Assembly: GCF_001591405.1 (NCBI RefSeq)
Contig: NZ_BCUV01000006.1
Span: 620,001-684,000, forward strand
Origin: Janibacter terrae NBRC 107853
Lineage (GTDB): Bacteria > Actinomycetota > Actinomycetes > Actinomycetales > Dermatophilaceae
Reading direction: 5' to 3'
DNA: 64,000 nt
Shown: in pieces, positions 34,795 to 43,958 of the stretch
How the letters are laid out: each line of letters opens with the position of its first letter
Position numbering within the stretch: the first letter of the stretch is position 1
Notes under the pieces: model-generated
The model's input: the letters and a program-made list of their open reading frames with translations, nothing else
Databases searched by the model: none
Told to the model about the DNA's origin: nothing
Position numbers and translations under genes: made by a program

Positions 34795-36182
34795 CCCGAC
34801 CGCCCACCACCGCCCTCGGCACCGACATGCAGCAGGCGGCCCGCGACCACCTGTGGATGCACTTCACCCGCCACTCCGTCTACGAGCAGGGCGGGCACAT
34901 CCCGACGATCGTGCGCGGCGAGGGCCACAAGATCTGGGACGACGCCGGCCGCGAGTACATCGACGGCCTGTCCGGCCTCTTCGTCGTCCAGGTCGGGCAC
35001 GGCCGCACCGAGCTCGCCGAGACCGCGATGCGGCAGGCGGAGAAGCTCGCCTTCTTCCCCATCTGGTCCTACGCGCACCCCGCCGCGATCGAGCTCGCCG
35101 AGCGGCTTGCCCAGGGCGCCCCCGGCGACCTCAACCGCGTCTTCTTCACCACCGGTGGCGGCGAGGCCGTCGAGTCCGCGTGGAAGCTGGCCAAGCAGTA
35201 CTTCAAGCTCACCGGCAAGCCGAAGAAGCACAAGGTCATCTCGCGCGCGATCGCCTACCACGGCACCCCGCACGGCGCCCTGTCGATCACCGGGCTGCCG
35301 CCGCTCAAGGAGGACTTCGAGCCGCTGGTCCCCGGCGCCCACAAGGTCCCCAACACCAACATCTACCGCGCCTCGGACGAGCTGCGCGAGGACCCCAAGG
35401 CCTTCGGCCGCTGGGCCGCCGACCGGATCGCCGAGGCCATCGAGTTCGAGGGCCCGGACACGGTCGCGGCCGTCTTCCTCGAGCCGGTGCAGAACGCCGG
35501 CGGCTGCTTCCCGCCGCCCCCGGGCTACTTCGAGCGGGTCCGCGAGATCTGCGACGAGTACGACGTCCTGCTCGTCTCCGACGAGGTCATCTGCGCCTTC
35601 GGCCGGATCGGCTCGATGTTCGCGTGCCAGGACTTCGGGTACGTCCCCGACATCATCACCTGCGCGAAGGGGATGACCTCCGGCTACTCCCCCATCGGAG
35701 CGATGATCGCGAGCGACCGCCTCTTCGAGCCCTACAAGAAGGGGGCGACGAGCTTCACCCACGGCTACACCTTCGGTGGGCACCCGGTGAGCTCGGCGGT
35801 GGCGCTGGCCAACCTCGACATCTTCGAGCGCGAGGGCCTCAACGAGCACGTCAAGACGAATGCCCCCGCCTTCCGCGCCACGCTGGAGAAGCTGCTCGAC
35901 CTCCCCCTCGTCGGGGACGTCCGCGGCGAGGGGTACTTCTACGGGATCGAGCTGGTCAAGGACAAGGCGACGCGCGAGACCTTCGACGCCGCCGAGTCCG
36001 AGTCGATGCTGCGCGGGTTCCTGTCCAAGGCGCTCTTCGACGCGGGCCTGTACTGCCGCGCCGACGACCGCGGCGACCCGGTGGTCCAGCTCGCCCCGCC
36101 GCTCACCATCGGCCAGCCCGAGTTCGACGAGATCGAGTCGCGCCTGCGCTCGGTGCTGACGGAGGCCGAGAACCACCTCTGA
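34791..36182 (+). CDS. Class III aminotransferase (putrescine/GABA-type)
   Basis: Transfers an amino group from a terminal amine (putrescine, diamine or GABA) to a keto acid. The 463-aa protein has GLFVVQVGHGRTELAE, FFTTGGGEAVESAWKLA, VFLEPVQNAGGC, LVSDEVICAFGR and the PLP Lys293 in TCAKGMTSGY. The close match to the group called aspartate aminotransferase family (SCO5655-like in Streptomyces, from memory), and coupling to AsnC next to aminobutyraldehyde dehydrogenase, favour a polyamine transaminase. Beta-alanine/pyruvate transaminase is the main alternative. Confidence 0.88.
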   Translation: MTRPPTTALGTDMQQAARDHLWMHFTRHSVYEQGGHIPTIVRGEGHKIWDDAGREYIDGLSGLFVVQVGHGRTELAETAMRQAEKLAFFPIWSYAHPAAIELAERLAQGAPGDLNRVFFTTGGGEAVESAWKLAKQYFKLTGKPKKHKVISRAIAYHGTPHGALSITGLPPLKEDFEPLVPGAHKVPNTNIYRASDELREDPKAFGRWAADRIAEAIEFEGPDTVAAVFLEPVQNAGGCFPPPPGYFERVREICDEYDVLLVSDEVICAFGRIGSMFACQDFGYVPDIITCAKGMTSGYSPIGAMIASDRLFEPYKKGATSFTHGYTFGGHPVSSAVALANLDIFEREGLNEHVKTNAPAFRATLEKLLDLPLVGDVRGEGYFYGIELVKDKATRETFDAAESESMLRGFLSKALFDAGLYCRADDRGDPVVQLAPPLTIGQPEFDEIESRLRSVLTEAENHL

Positions 36183-36185
36183 GGC

Positions 36186-36197
36186 TAGGTTGGCCGC
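36186..36197 (+). promoter_or_regulatory. -10 element for the LOG gene, leaderless
   Basis: TAGGTT at 36186-36191 is 6 nt before the GTG at 36198. It lies just after the aminotransferase stop, so the LOG gene can be transcribed separately. Confidence 0.45.
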
Positions 36198-37349
36198 GTG
36201 ACGAGAGAGATCCGGCTGCACCCCCTGCGCGACCTGCTCGGTCGCCGCCGCAGCGACCCGACCTACCACGAGGTCCACGACGCCGACGAGCTGCGCCGGC
36301 TGACCGCCACCGGCGAGTCGCTCGCCGGCTGGCGGCTGCAGGGCCTCGACCTGGAGCCGCACGCCGAGCCGCTCTCCCGCAGCGACGTCCGCGGGCTCGT
36401 CGTCCTCGGCGGTACGGTCCCCGACGCGCTGGCGCAGAGCCTCGTCGCCCGCGGCGCGGTGATCATCCCGCCCGACCCGACGTGCCCGGTCGAGACCTTC
36501 CGCGCCCGGCTGTACTCCCCCTTCGACCTGTACGGCGGGCTCGAGGTCGACGGCTACCCGAGCACGGTCGACGCGCGGGCGTACGCGTGGAGCCGGGAGA
36601 CCCGCACGCAGCACGACGCCTACGCCACCCTCCTGCGGGCCGTGCACGACGACGCGGTGAACGACGCCCTTGTCGAGGCCCTCCACGGGCTCGACGTCGT
36701 CGGCGTGATGGGCGGGCACGCCCTCGGGCGCGGCAGCAGCGACTACGCGGACGCGGCCCGACTCGGCCAGGCCCTCGCGGGCGCCGGCCGGGCGGTGCTC
36801 ACCGGCGGCGGCCCGGGCGCGATGGAGGCGGCCAACCTCGGGGCGATCGCCCCCTCGCCCGAGGCCGTGGAGGCCGCCCTGGAGCGCCTGACGCAGGTGC
36901 CCTCCTTCCGCCCGTCGATCGACGCCTGGGCGAGCCTGGCGCTGTCGGTACGGGCGGACCTCGACGTCGCGGACGGCGGGGCGCGCAGCTTCGGCATCCC
37001 GACGTGGTTCTACGGGCACGAGCCGCCCAATGTCTTCTGCGGGGGCATCGCCAAGTACTTCTCCAACGCGCTGCGCGAGGACGTGCTGCTCGCGCGGAGC
37101 ACCGGCGGCCTCGTCGTCCTGCCGGGCGCGGCCGGCACCGTGCAGGAGGTCTTCCAGGCGTGCACGCCGCTGTACTACGCGCCGCCGGGCGACGCCCTGC
37201 CCCCGCTCGTGCTCGTCGGTCTCGAGCACTGGACCGAGACCGTGCCGGTGTGGCCGGCCCTGCGGGCCCTGGCCACGGGGCGCCCGCTCGCCGACGTCCT
37301 CCACCTCGTGGCGACCCCCGAGGAGGCCGCCGCGATCGTCCTGGCCTGA
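36198..37349 (+). CDS. LOG-family (TIGR00730-like) nucleotide-processing protein, long form
   Basis: A 383-aa protein whose C-terminal two thirds carry the lysine-decarboxylase-like LOG fold: VMGGHALGRG, LTGGGPGAMEAANLGA and LVVLPGAAGTVQEVFQ (a variant of PGGxGTxxE, with Gly-to-Ala at the second position). LOG enzymes release nitrogenous bases from nucleoside 5'-monophosphates. The N-terminal ~150 residues (VLGGTVPDALAQSL, then YAWSRETRT) are an extra domain found in the longer actinobacterial type. True lysine decarboxylase is ruled out by fold. The stop codon overlaps a copy of the 10-mer. Confidence 0.85.
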   Translation: MTREIRLHPLRDLLGRRRSDPTYHEVHDADELRRLTATGESLAGWRLQGLDLEPHAEPLSRSDVRGLVVLGGTVPDALAQSLVARGAVIIPPDPTCPVETFRARLYSPFDLYGGLEVDGYPSTVDARAYAWSRETRTQHDAYATLLRAVHDDAVNDALVEALHGLDVVGVMGGHALGRGSSDYADAARLGQALAGAGRAVLTGGGPGAMEAANLGAIAPSPEAVEAALERLTQVPSFRPSIDAWASLALSVRADLDVADGGARSFGIPTWFYGHEPPNVFCGGIAKYFSNALREDVLLARSTGGLVVLPGAAGTVQEVFQACTPLYYAPPGDALPPLVLVGLEHWTETVPVWPALRALATGRPLADVLHLVATPEEAAAIVLA

Positions 37350-37370
37350 CGAAGGGGGTCCGCCCCGGGG

Positions 37371-38246
37371 TCAGTCGAAGACGATCGTGCGCCGCCCGCG
37401 CAGGACCACCCGTCGCTCGACGTGCCAGCGCAGGGCGCGGCCGAAGGCCATCGCCTCGAGCTCCGCGCCGGTGGCCGCGAGCTGCGCGGGGCTCATCCGG
37501 TGGTCGACGCGGCGGAAGTCCTGCTCGATGATCGGTCCCTCGTCGAGGTCGGCCGTCACGTAGTGCGCGGTCGCGCCGATGACCTTGACGCCGCGGTCGT
37601 GCGCCTGGGAGTAGGGACGCGCGCCCTTGAACGAGGGCAGCAGCGAGTGGTGGATGTTGATGACCCGCCCGGGGAAGTCCGCGCACATCCGCTCGGAGAG
37701 CACCTGCATGTAGCGCGCCAGCGCCACGGTCTCGACCCGCTCGGCCGCGATGATCTCGCGGAGCCTGGCCTCGGCCTGCGGTTTGGTCGCTGCGGTCACC
37801 GGGACGTGGTGGAAGGGGATGCCGTGCCACTCGACCTCCGCCCGGAAGTCCTCGTGGTTGGAGACGACCGCGGGGACGACGACGTTGAGCTGACCGGTGC
37901 GCACCCGGAAGAGCAGGTCGTTGAGCACGTGGCCCTGGCGGCTCACCATGATGAGCAGGCGGTGCGGCTCGTGCGGGTCGTGGATGTCGACGTCGGCTCC
38001 GAGCTCGGCCGCCAGCCGCCCGCGCGCGACCTCCAGGCGCTCCGTGTCGATCGGGCCCTGCCCCTGCAGGTGCATCCGCAGGTGGAACTCGCCGGTCGAG
38101 TCGTCGCCGAACTGCTGGCTGTCGAGGATGTTGAGGTCCAGGCCCACCATCGCCCCGGTCACCGCGTGGACGATGCCTCGCCGGTCGGGACCGCTCAGGG
38201 TCAGGACGACCTCGCGGCCGAGGCCGCCCGGGACGGCCGCGCTCAC
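37371..38246 (-). CDS. purU: Formyltetrahydrofolate deformylase
   Basis: Hydrolyses 10-formyl-THF to formate and THF, feeding purine synthesis and folate balance. The 291-aa protein has an N-terminal ACT domain ([17 protein letters not shown], about residues 14-90) and a C-terminal formyltransferase fold with the catalytic Asn-His pair in [14 protein letters not shown] and Asp in [16 protein letters not shown] at 38246 overlaps the rlmN stop (GTGA). It is convergent with the LOG gene 21 bp away, with no obvious hairpin between them. Confidence 0.95.
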   Translation of the reverse strand: MSAAVPGGLGREVVLTLSGPDRRGIVHAVTGAMVGLDLNILDSQQFGDDSTGEFHLRMHLQGQGPIDTERLEVARGRLAAELGADVDIHDPHEPHRLLIMVSRQGHVLNDLLFRVRTGQLNVVVPAVVSNHEDFRAEVEWHGIPFHHVPVTAATKPQAEARLREIIAAERVETVALARYMQVLSERMCADFPGRVINIHHSLLPSFKGARPYSQAHDRGVKVIGATAHYVTADLDEGPIIEQDFRRVDHRMSPAQLAATGAELEAMAFGRALRWHVERRVVLRGRRTIVFD

Positions 38247-39463
38247 GCTGCGCCCGAGGTGGCCGCGGCGAGCTGCCCGCAGGCCCCGTCGATGTCGCTG
38301 CCCCGGGTGTCGCGCACGGTCGTCGGGATGCCGTGGGCGCGCAGCCGCTCGACGAACTGCTGCTCGACGCCGGGCCGCGAGGCGGTCCACCTCGAGCCGG
38401 GGGTCGGGTTGAGCGGGATCGGGTTGACGTGCACCCAGCCCCTGCCGCGCTGGGTGAGCTTCTTGCCGAGCAGGTCCGCCCGCCAGGCCTGGTCGTTGAC
38501 GTCCTTGATGAGCGCGTACTCGATGCTCACCCGGCGCCCGGTCCTCAGGTAGTAGCGGTGGGCCGCGTCGATCGCCTCGTCGACCTTGAAGCGGGTGTTG
38601 ATCGGCACCAGCTCGTCGCGCAGCTCGTCGTCGGGCGCGTGCAGCGACAGCGCGAGGGTCACCGGGATGCCCTCCTCGGTGAGCCGGTCGATGCCCGTCA
38701 CCAGCCCGACGGAGGACATCGTGATCCCCCGCGCGCTCATCCCGAGCCCCTCGGGCGAGGGGTCGACCATGCGGCGGATCGCGCCGATCGCCGCCGTGTA
38801 GTTGGCCAGGGCCTCCCCCATGCCCATGAAGACGACGTTGGTGACGCGCCGGCCCCCCGACGAAGGGAGGGACTCCCCTTCGTCGTCGGCCTCGGCGCCC
38901 AGCGCGACGCCCGTGTCGTCCCCGAGCGCCAGGTCACCGGCCTGCGCGAGCAGGCGGTTGGCGGCGACGACCTGGTCGACGATCTCGCCGGTCGACATGT
39001 TGCGCGTCAGGCCCTCCTGGCCGGTGGCGCAGAAGGGGCAGTTCATGCCGCAGCCGGCCTGGCTGGAGACGCAGATCGTCGCGCGGCGCGGGTAGCGCAT
39101 GAGGACGGACTCCACGAGCGCGCCGTCGTGCAGGCGCCACACGGACTTCAACGTCGCGCCCCGGTCGGCCGTGATGGTGCGCACCGGGGTGAGCAGGCGC
39201 GGGAGCATCGCCGTGACGAGCTCCTCGCGGGCCGCCTTGGGCAGGTCCGACATCTGCTCGGGGTCGTCGGTGTGGTGGGTGAAGTAGTGCGTCGACAGCT
39301 GCTTGGCGCGGAAGCCCGGCAGGCCGAGCTCCTTGGCCCACTCGACGCGACCGGCGAGGTCGAGGTCGGCGAGGTGGCGCGGCGGCTTGCCGCGCCGGGG
39401 CGCGGTCATCGTCAGCTGGCCGGGCACCGGGCGGGTGGTCGAGGGCGTGGGCAGGTCGGTCAT
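38243..39463 (-). CDS. rlmN: 23S rRNA/tRNA A2503/A37 C2-methyltransferase
   Basis: A radical SAM enzyme that methylates A2503 of 23S rRNA and A37 of some tRNAs. The 406-aa protein has the cluster motif CGMNCPFC (Cys138, 142, 145) and the MNPIP-like [13 protein letters not shown] near the end. Residues ~177-206 (LALGDDTG...SSGGRR) are an acidic insertion before [11 protein letters not shown] and contain the DNA hairpin at 38859-38884. GEALANY replaces the usual GEPLANY. ATG 39463 is preferred to GTG 39466 because GACACT lies 7 nt upstream, giving a leaderless start. Confidence 0.93.
   Translation of the reverse strand: MTDLPTPSTTRPVPGQLTMTAPRRGKPPRHLADLDLAGRVEWAKELGLPGFRAKQLSTHYFTHHTDDPEQMSDLPKAAREELVTAMLPRLLTPVRTITADRGATLKSVWRLHDGALVESVLMRYPRRATICVSSQAGCGMNCPFCATGQEGLTRNMSTGEIVDQVVAANRLLAQAGDLALGDDTGVALGAEADDEGESLPSSGGRRVTNVVFMGMGEALANYTAAIGAIRRMVDPSPEGLGMSARGITMSSVGLVTGIDRLTEEGIPVTLALSLHAPDDELRDELVPINTRFKVDEAIDAAHRYYLRTGRRVSIEYALIKDVNDQAWRADLLGKKLTQRGRGWVHVNPIPLNPTPGSRWTASRPGVEQQFVERLRAHGIPTTVRDTRGSDIDGACGQLAAATSGAA
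38859..38884. repeat. Inverted pair of the 10-mer motif inside rlmN
   Basis: GACGAAGGGAG and CTCCCCTTCGTC face each other with three bases between, a stem of 11 pairs with one bulged C. It encodes part of an acidic insertion in RlmN, so a terminator-like structure sits within a coding sequence. Confidence 0.65.
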
Positions 39464-39476
39464 CACCCCCAGTGTC
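39464..39476 (-). promoter_or_regulatory. -10 element for rlmN, leaderless
   Basis: GACACT on the minus strand (AGTGTC at 39471-39476), 7 nt before ATG 39463; supports that start over GTG 39466. Confidence 0.35.
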
Positions 39477-39515
39477 TCAGGTCAGGAGCGCGCTGACGCC
39501 AAAGCCGCCCGCGGC

Positions 39516-39533
39516 GGGGTCGTCGGCGACCCC
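39516..39533 (-). terminator. Hairpin after cdsA
   Basis: GGGGTCG-TCGG-CGACCCC, a perfect 7-bp stem, starts 5 bp beyond the cdsA stop on its strand. It has no U-run. It probably ends the pyrH-frr-cdsA transcripts before rlmN, which has its own -10 candidate. Confidence 0.5.
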
Positions 39534-39538
39534 GGGGG

Positions 39539-40414
39539 TCACACCGGGGCGATGATGCGCAGCGCCACCCACGCGAGCGGGACGACCAGGACGAGCGAGT
39601 CGAGGCGGTCCATCAGGCCCCCGTGCCCCGGGATGATGTTGGACATGTCCTTGATCCCGAGGTTGCGCTTGAGGCTGGACTCGATGAGGTCACCGATCGT
39701 CGCGACCGGGGCGACGAGCACGCCGAGGACCGCGCCCTGCCACCACTGGCCGTCGAGGGTGAGCGGGATGACGATCGCGCCCACGACCGCGCAGGACAGG
39801 ACCGAGCCGGCGAAGCCCTCCCAGGACTTCTTGGGCGAGAGCCGTGGTGCCATCGGGTGCTTGCCGAGGACCACCCCGAAGGCATAGCCGCCGATGTCGG
39901 AGAAGACCGTGACGATGATGAAGACGAAGATGCGCCACTGGCCCTGCGGCTCGGCGAGCATCATCGCCGCGAAACCCGCGAGCAGGCACGGGTAGAGCAG
40001 GATCAGCGCACCGGCGCCGACGTCCGGCAGGGCGCCGCCCAGCCCGTCCGCGACGCGCCAGACGAGGGTGGCCACGAGGGTGAGCGACGCGGCGAAGACG
40101 AGGCCCTCGGCACCGCGCAGGTAGGCCGCGACCGTCATGCTCACCGCGCCGACGGCGACCGGGACGAAGGGGGCGTACAGCCCCCCTTCGCTCAGGGCCT
40201 GACGCATCTCCCACACCGCCACGACCATGGCGAGGCAGATGAGGACGACGAAGACGACGGGGTGCGCCACGAGCGAGGCGACGACGAGGCCGGCCAGGGC
40301 GACCCCCGTCGCGATGGCGACCGGCAGGTTGCGGCCCGCCCGGCTCGAGGGCCCGGCGGGCGCGGGCGCGGCCGCCCGGATCGCCCGGCGGGACGCGAAC
40401 TCGGGCTCGGACAT
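39539..40414 (-). CDS. cdsA: Phosphatidate cytidylyltransferase (CDP-diglyceride synthase)
   Basis: A membrane enzyme making CDP-diacylglycerol from phosphatidate and CTP for phospholipid synthesis. The 291-aa protein has about eight membrane segments and the full PROSITE-type signature in SSLKRNLGIKDMSN ... GHGGLMDRLD near the C-terminus. A charged ~30-residue N-terminal tail precedes the first helix. ATG at 40414 is 1 bp past the frr stop. One 10-mer (40163-40172) encodes Pro-Phe-Val and pairs with a facing near-copy 9 bp downstream. Confidence 0.95.
   Translation of the reverse strand: MSEPEFASRRAIRAAAPAPAGPSSRAGRNLPVAIATGVALAGLVVASLVAHPVVFVVLICLAMVVAVWEMRQALSEGGLYAPFVPVAVGAVSMTVAAYLRGAEGLVFAASLTLVATLVWRVADGLGGALPDVGAGALILLYPCLLAGFAAMMLAEPQGQWRIFVFIIVTVFSDIGGYAFGVVLGKHPMAPRLSPKKSWEGFAGSVLSCAVVGAIVIPLTLDGQWWQGAVLGVLVAPVATIGDLIESSLKRNLGIKDMSNIIPGHGGLMDRLDSLVLVVPLAWVALRIIAPV
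40163..40190. repeat. Facing pair of the 10-mer motif inside cdsA
   Basis: CGAAGGGGG at 40165-40173 faces CCCCCTTCG at 40182-40190, a 9-bp stem with an 8-nt loop. The left copy extends to the full GACGAAGGGG. The pair lies within a membrane segment/loop of CdsA. Confidence 0.6.
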
Positions 40415-40415
40415 G

Positions 40416-40973
40416 TCAGACCTCGGAGAGCTCTGCTTCCTTGGCCTTGAGGATCGTGTCCACGTTGTCGACGTACTTCTTCGTGAGGGCGTCGAGCTCC
40501 TTCTCACCGCGGGTGCCGTCGTCCTCGCCGACCTCGCCGTCCTTGACGAGCTTGTCGATCGTGTCCTTGGCGGCGCGACGGATGTGGCGGATGGAGACCT
40601 TGGCGTCCTCACCCTGCGTGTGCGCCAGCTTGATGTACTCCTTGCGGCGCTCTGCGGTCAGCTCGGGCATCGTCACGCGGATGACGTTGCCGTCGTTGCT
40701 CGGGTTGGCGCCGAGGTCGGACTCGCGCAGCGCGCTCTCGATGGCCTGCAGCGACGACTTGTCGAAGGGGCTGATGAGCAGCGTGCGGGCCTCGGGCGAC
40801 TGGAAGGAGGCCAGCTGCTGCAGAGGGGTCGGCGAGCCGTAGTAGTCGACCGTCACCTTGCTGAAGAGGCCGGGGTTGACCCGGCCGGTGCGGATCCCGG
40901 CGAAGTTCTCCTTCGCCACCTCGACGGCCTTGTCCATCTTGTCCTCGGCCTCGAGCAGTGCGTCCTCGATCAT
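40416..40973 (-). CDS. frr: Ribosome-recycling factor
   Basis: Splits post-termination ribosomes together with EF-G. The 185 aa from ATG 40973 match the standard RRF length. FAGIRTGRVNPGLFSKVTVDYYG (about residues 24-46) and LTAERRKEYIKLA are hallmark sequences. GGAGGAGAG precedes the ATG by 4 nt, ruling out the 10-codon upstream extension. It lies between pyrH and cdsA as in most Actinobacteria. Confidence 0.97.
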   Translation of the reverse strand: MIEDALLEAEDKMDKAVEVAKENFAGIRTGRVNPGLFSKVTVDYYGSPTPLQQLASFQSPEARTLLISPFDKSSLQAIESALRESDLGANPSNDGNVIRVTMPELTAERRKEYIKLAHTQGEDAKVSIRHIRRAAKDTIDKLVKDGEVGEDDGTRGEKELDALTKKYVDNVDTILKAKEAELSEV

Positions 40974-41049
40974 GGCTCTCCTCCTCGGCCTCACGGCCGT
41001 CACGGCTGCGGCTCTCGCCGCGAGTTGGGTCTGGGGGTCAGTCTGTCAC

Positions 41050-41778
41050 TCAGGCGTGGACGAAGGTGCCGATGGGCTCGCCGAGCAGCGCCCGGGTGAC
41101 ATTGCCCTCGCCCTCCATGCCGAAGACGACCATCGGCAGGCCGTTCTCGCGGCAGAGGCTGAAGGCAGCCGCGTCGACGACCTTGAGGTCCTGCTGCAGC
41201 GCCTGCTCGAAGGTCACCGAGTGGAGCTTGCGGGCCTCGGGGTTGGTGCGCGGGTCGGAGTCGTAGACGCCGTCGACGCCGTTCTTGGACATCAGCACGA
41301 CATCGCACTTGATCTCGAGGGCGCGCTGGGCGCTCACCGTGTCGGTGGAGAAGAAGGGCATGCCGGCGCCGGCGCCGAAGATCACGACGCGCCCCTTCTC
41401 GAGGTGGCGGATCGCGCGACGCGGGATGTACGGCTCGGCCACCTGGCCCATGGTGATGGCCGTCTGGACGCGGGTGTCGACGCCGGCGTCCTCGAGGAAG
41501 TCCTGCAGCGCGAGGCAGTTCATGACCGTGCCGAGCATCCCCATGTAGTCGGCGCGGGTGCGGTCCATGCCCTGCTCCTGGAGCTGGGCGCCGCGGAAGA
41601 AGTTGCCGCCACCCACGACGATGGCGACCTGGACGCCCTCGTGCACCGCCGCGGCGATCTGGTCGGCCACCCCGCGGACGACGTCCGGGGCCACGCCCAC
41701 CTTGCCGCCTCCGAAGACCTCACCCGAGAGCTTGAGGAGGACCCTGCGATAGGCCGGGGGGGTCGTCTGGTCGGTCAC
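41050..41778 (-). CDS. pyrH: UMP kinase
   Basis: Phosphorylates UMP to UDP for pyrimidine nucleotide synthesis. The 242-aa protein, of the amino-acid-kinase fold, has [12 protein letters not shown] (ATP/UMP site), [25 protein letters not shown] and [15 protein letters not shown]. The GTG start (41778) follows a ~130-bp gap from tsf that contains a strong hairpin, so pyrH-frr-cdsA probably forms a separate transcription unit. 76 bp separate it from frr. Confidence 0.97.
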   Translation of the reverse strand: MTDQTTPPAYRRVLLKLSGEVFGGGKVGVAPDVVRGVADQIAAAVHEGVQVAIVVGGGNFFRGAQLQEQGMDRTRADYMGMLGTVMNCLALQDFLEDAGVDTRVQTAITMGQVAEPYIPRRAIRHLEKGRVVIFGAGAGMPFFSTDTVSAQRALEIKCDVVLMSKNGVDGVYDSDPRTNPEARKLHSVTFEQALQQDLKVVDAAAFSLCRENGLPMVVFGMEGEGNVTRALLGEPIGTFVHA

Positions 41779-41856
41779 GTGCTGCTCCCTGGTGGATCGC
41801 GTGCTGGGTCACCCGATCCTTCCACAGTCGAGATGGTGCCCATGACCACCCACGAC

Positions 41857-41895
41857 GAAGGGGGCCGCACCCGGTGATCGGGTGCGGCCCCCTTC
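41857..41895. terminator. Perfect 17-bp-stem terminator between tsf and pyrH
   Basis: Left arm 41857-41873 (GAAGGGGGCCGCACCCG), loop GTGAT, right arm 41879-41895. It begins 16 bp after the tsf stop on the minus strand. The left arm is built on a copy of GACGAAGGGG (41854-41863). No T-run follows. Confidence 0.8.
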
Positions 41896-41911
41896 ATGGG
41901 GTGCTGCGCGG

Positions 41912-42739
41912 TCAGGAACCGACGCGGAAGCGCGCGAACTGCGTGGCGCTCGCGCCGGCCTCCTCGAGGACCTTGCCGACGGACTTCTTGGAGTCCTTGG
42001 CGAAGGGCTGGTCGAGCAGGACGTTCTCCTTGAAGAAGCCCCCCACGCGACCCTCGACGATCTTGGGCAGGGCCGCCTCGGGCTTGCCCTCCTCCTTGGC
42101 CGTCTCCTCGGCGATGCGACGCTCGTTGGCGACGACGTCGGCGTCGATCTCGTCGCGGGTGAGGACGGTGGGGCTGAAGGCCGCGATGTGCATCGCGACG
42201 TCCCGCGCCACCTTGTCGTCGCCGCCCTCGGTGCCCACCAGGACACCGATCTGGGCCGGCAGGTCGGGGCTGGTCTTGTGCAGGTAGGCCGAGACCCGGG
42301 GGGCCTCGACGCGGGCGACCCGCTTGACCTCGATCTTCTCGCCGATGGTGGCGTTGGCGTCGTCGAGGAGGTCCTTGACGGTCTTGTCGCCGGCGGGGGC
42401 AGCCAGGAGGCTGTCCGCGTCGGTGGCCTTGGCCGCGACGGCCGCGGCGAGGACCTCGTCCGCGAGGGCGCCGAACTTCTCGCCCTTGGCGACGAAGTCG
42501 GTCTCGCAGAGGACCTCGACGAGGGTGCCGACGCCGGCCTCGGCCTGGGCGACGACGAGCCCGTTGGAGGTCGTGCGACCCTCGCGCTTGGTGACGCCCT
42601 TCAGGCCCTTGATCCGGAGCAGCTCCTGCGCCTTGGACTTGTCGCCATCGGCCTCGTCGAGCGCCTTCTTCACGTCGAGCATGCCGGCGCCGGTGCGCTC
42701 GCGCAGCTCCTTGATGTCAGCGGCGGTGTAGTTCGCCAT
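41912..42739 (-). CDS. tsf: Translation elongation factor Ts
   Basis: Nucleotide-exchange factor for EF-Tu. The 275-aa protein starts MANYTAADIKELRERTGAGMLDVKKAL, the EF-Ts N-terminal domain, and has LCETDFVAKGEKF (about residues 77-89), the signature that touches EF-Tu. Length and the position after rpsB are standard for Actinobacteria. The transcript from rpsB likely ends at the hairpin just past this gene. Confidence 0.98.
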   Translation of the reverse strand: MANYTAADIKELRERTGAGMLDVKKALDEADGDKSKAQELLRIKGLKGVTKREGRTTSNGLVVAQAEAGVGTLVEVLCETDFVAKGEKFGALADEVLAAAVAAKATDADSLLAAPAGDKTVKDLLDDANATIGEKIEVKRVARVEAPRVSAYLHKTSPDLPAQIGVLVGTEGGDDKVARDVAMHIAAFSPTVLTRDEIDADVVANERRIAEETAKEEGKPEAALPKIVEGRVGGFFKENVLLDQPFAKDSKKSVGKVLEEAGASATQFARFRVGS

Positions 42740-42790
42740 GTGTGTCCCGTTCTCCTATGTGAGGTGTGACGGTGGTCGGTGAGGTGGTGC

Positions 42791-43726
42791 TCAGGCCTCG
42801 GGGGTCGGCTCGGCGGACGGCACGTCCACGGCCGGCGCCTCGGTGGCGGCCGGGGCGTCGACGCCCTCGGTCGCGGTCTCGGCGGGGGCCTCGGCGATCG
42901 CGGTCTCGGTCGCGGCCTCGGCGGGGGCCGCCTCGGCGGGGGCCTCAGCGGTCGCGGCCTCACCGGCCAGGAGCTCACGCTCCCACTCGGCCATCGGCTC
43001 GGCCTCGGCGGCAGCACCGGCGTTGGCGTTGCCGCCACCACGCGACATCAGGCCGTCGGCGACCGCGTCGGCGACGACGCGGGTCAGCAGGGTGACGGAG
43101 CGGATGGCGTCGTCGTTGCCGGGGATCTTGTAGTCGACCTCGTCGGGGTCGCAGTTGGTGTCGAGGATCGCGATGACCGGCAGGCCCAGCTTGCGCGCCT
43201 CGTCGACGGCGAGGTGCTCCTTCTTGGTGTCGACGATCCACACGGCCGAGGGGACCTTGGCCATGTTGCGGATGCCACCGAGGGTCTTCTCCAGCTTGTC
43301 CTTCTCACGGCGAAGGATGAGGAGCTCCTTCTTGGTGTAGCCGGAGCCGGCCACGGTGTCGAAGTCGAGCTCCTCGAGCTCCTTCAGACGCGTGAGGCGC
43401 TTGGAGATCGTCTGGAAGTTGGTGAGCATGCCACCGAGCCAGCGGTGGTTGACGTAGGGCATCCCGACGCGCGTCGCCTGCTCGGCGATCGGCTCCTGCG
43501 CCTGCTTCTTGGTGCCGACGAACAGGATGGTCCCGCCGTGGGACACCGTCTGCTTGACGAACTCGTAGGCGTCGTTGATGTAGGTCAGCGACTGCTGCAG
43601 GTCGATGATGTAGATGCCGTTGCGCTCGGTCATGATGAAGCGCTTCATCTTGGGGTTCCAGCGTCGGGTCTGGTGCCCGAAGTGGACGCCGCTCTCCAGG
43701 AGCTGGCGCATGGTGACGACGGCCAT
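42791..43726 (-). CDS. rpsB: 30S ribosomal protein S2 with Ala/Glu-rich C-terminal tail
   Basis: Small-subunit protein S2. From ATG 43726 it has 311 aa: [34 protein letters not shown] and [11 protein letters not shown] are typical. The last ~70 residues are a low-complexity tail of [11 protein letters not shown]-like repeats, longer than in most bacteria but known in Actinobacteria. GAGAGGA precedes the ATG. Upstream there is a ~230-bp divergent gap with a TAGGAT -10 candidate at 43902-43907 (minus strand), which implies a ~170-nt leader. Confidence 0.98.
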   Translation of the reverse strand: MAVVTMRQLLESGVHFGHQTRRWNPKMKRFIMTERNGIYIIDLQQSLTYINDAYEFVKQTVSHGGTILFVGTKKQAQEPIAEQATRVGMPYVNHRWLGGMLTNFQTISKRLTRLKELEELDFDTVAGSGYTKKELLILRREKDKLEKTLGGIRNMAKVPSAVWIVDTKKEHLAVDEARKLGLPVIAILDTNCDPDEVDYKIPGNDDAIRSVTLLTRVVADAVADGLMSRGGGNANAGAAAEAEPMAEWERELLAGEAATAEAPAEAAPAEAATETAIAEAPAETATEGVDAPAATEAPAVDVPSAEPTPEA

Positions 43727-43958
43727 GCCGAAGTCCTCTCGTCGAAGGGTTGTCAGTTGTGTGCCTGGTGTCCCGACCCACCCCGCCCGATCCGACCGGG
43801 TGGTCGGAGGGGACTGCCGTGGTGCGCCCCGGGTTCGGAGAGAGATCTCGTCACACGGTGAGGAACACGCGAATTCATCCAGACAGACTGGATGTGCCCC
43901 CCATCCTACGGCCGCCGGACGAAGGGGAGAAATCGCCCGCTCCCCTAGGGTCGGGTGC
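43727..43958. promoter_or_regulatory. Divergent rpsB / dapC-like promoter region and rpsB leader
   Basis: On the minus strand TAGGAT (43907-43902) may be the rpsB -10. A hairpin CATCCAG-ACAGA-CTGGATG at 43876-43894 would lie just inside the leader, a possible S2 autoregulation site (inference). On the plus strand TAGGGT (43946-43951) is 7 nt before the aminotransferase ATG, suggesting leaderless expression. A 10-mer copy (43918-43927) falls in the presumed rpsB -35/-10 spacer. Confidence 0.5.

Noticed and set aside
36198-37349. Lysine decarboxylase annotation for the LOG protein
   Set aside because: GGGPGAMEAAN and PGAAGTVQE are LOG nucleoside-monophosphate motifs; there is no PLP site.
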